A stretch of 32,131 nucleotides of DNA, taken from a virus. Below the pieces are notes generated by a model that was given only the letters and a program-made list of their open reading frames with translations, did not search any database and was not told the origin of the DNA. The stretch spans positions 1 through 32,131 of IMG/VR virus record IMGVR_UViG_3300027608_000094; one strand, 5' to 3'. The position numbers were made by a program, and so were the translations under genes. Shown one piece after another: positions 31,893-32,131 of the stretch. Positions within the stretch are counted from its first letter, which is position 1, and every line of letters begins with the position of its first letter.

Positions 31893-32131
31893 CTAGCAGT
31901 CCCATTTACGCAGTGCTAGTGTCTTGCGTGTGGGTTTACCATTTGGTTTGGTTGCTGGTCCTGGCATTCCGCCCATGCGTGCGCAGAATGATTTTCTGCG
32001 TGCAGCTGATTTGGGGGATTTGGAGGCTTGTTTGGCTGAGACGGGTGGCTTTAGGGTGCCGCCTGTTTGGGCTTTGTAGGATGCTCGTCCTTTGGCGTTG
32101 AGTCCGCCTGCTGGGTTTTTGCCTTCGGATC
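31893..32131 (-). CDS. Basic GGLNAKGR-type phage protein, 5' end outside the window
   Basis: The minus-strand frame is open from the right edge to TAG at 31893 and gives 78 visible residues. It reads PAGGLNAKGRASYKAQTGG, LKPPVSAKQASKSPKSAARR, then KSFCARMGGMPGPATK and a basic LALRKWDC end. The combination GGLNAKGR, SYK, LKPP, (R)KSFCARM and RKW recurs in short basic proteins of marine phages (I believe the DUF6321 family; not checked). Their function is not known. It is truncated at the window edge, and a phage terminase or structural gene could lie beyond it. It was found by reading, since it lacks a start inside the window. Confidence 0.7.
   Translation of the reverse strand, partial: SEGKNPAGGLNAKGRASYKAQTGGTLKPPVSAKQASKSPKSAARRKSFCARMGGMPGPATKPNGKPTRKTLALRKWDC

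Noticed and set aside
31682-32101. 139-residue open frame on the plus strand at the right end
   Set aside because: It is rich in Trp, Cys, Val and Gly from a GT-rich strand and is antisense to the GGLNAKGR-type protein, which has clear family motifs.

Overview
The window is a stretch of a tailed-phage genome, most likely a short-tailed (podovirus-like) phage of a low-GC actinobacterium such as a freshwater or marine lineage. The podovirus reading rests on an adaptor-like gene, a nozzle/propeller-like gene, a run of fibre genes, two small internal-protein candidates and a 2728-residue internal protein, with no tape measure or tail tube seen. The actinobacterial host is an inference from a secreted Rpf-type (resuscitation-promoting factor) muralytic protein at 25022-25594, a fold typical of Actinobacteria. 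Genes are packed with ATGA, TAATG or few-base junctions.

Layout. Bases 2-18814 read rightward and form the virion and lysis module: a Lys/Ala-rich basic protein (cut by the left edge), a small Cys/His protein, a head-tail adaptor-like protein, a nozzle-like protein, three collagen-repeat fibre proteins (one ending in an S74 self-cleaving chaperone), a small virion-like protein, a tail-collar protein, two paralogous fibre tips, three small probable internal proteins, the giant internal protein and an M15-type peptidase (endolysin). Everything from 18811 to the right edge reads leftward. The two arms meet on a shared TTAA that supplies both stop codons.

The leftward arm has two parts. Roughly 18.8-24.7 kb is a replication and recombination module: a Cas4/RecB-like nuclease, a small unknown, a DnaB-like helicase with a TTG start, an AEP-type primase, a RusA resolvase, a possible PD-(D/E)XK protein, and a fusion of a sigma-region-4-like HTH to an Nmad1/DUF1599-like domain. 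No DNA polymerase is in the window. Roughly 24.8-31.9 kb is an accessory arm of small genes centred on an amidoligase (27697-28884) and a class II glutamine amidotransferase (26717-27691), both carrying Cys-rich zinc-finger-like modules, with the Rpf gene downstream on the same strand. A 14-bp palindrome, GTTAGAGGTCTAAC or one base different, occurs four times (28918, 30489, 31042, 31539), once upstream of each leftward gene cluster, and looks like the operator of a phage regulon.

The strongest candidate for an undescribed system is this operator-marked accessory arm: amidoligase plus glutaminase, flanked by cell-wall hydrolases and, elsewhere in the same arm, by a nucleotide-modification-associated domain. 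Its substrate (cell-wall peptide, protein, or modified base) cannot be settled from sequence alone. Several genes below the usual ORF length cut-off were found by reading the junctions: 19064-19243, 24837-24986, 30053-30136, 30508-30639, and an edge-truncated GGLNAKGR-type protein at 31893-32131.
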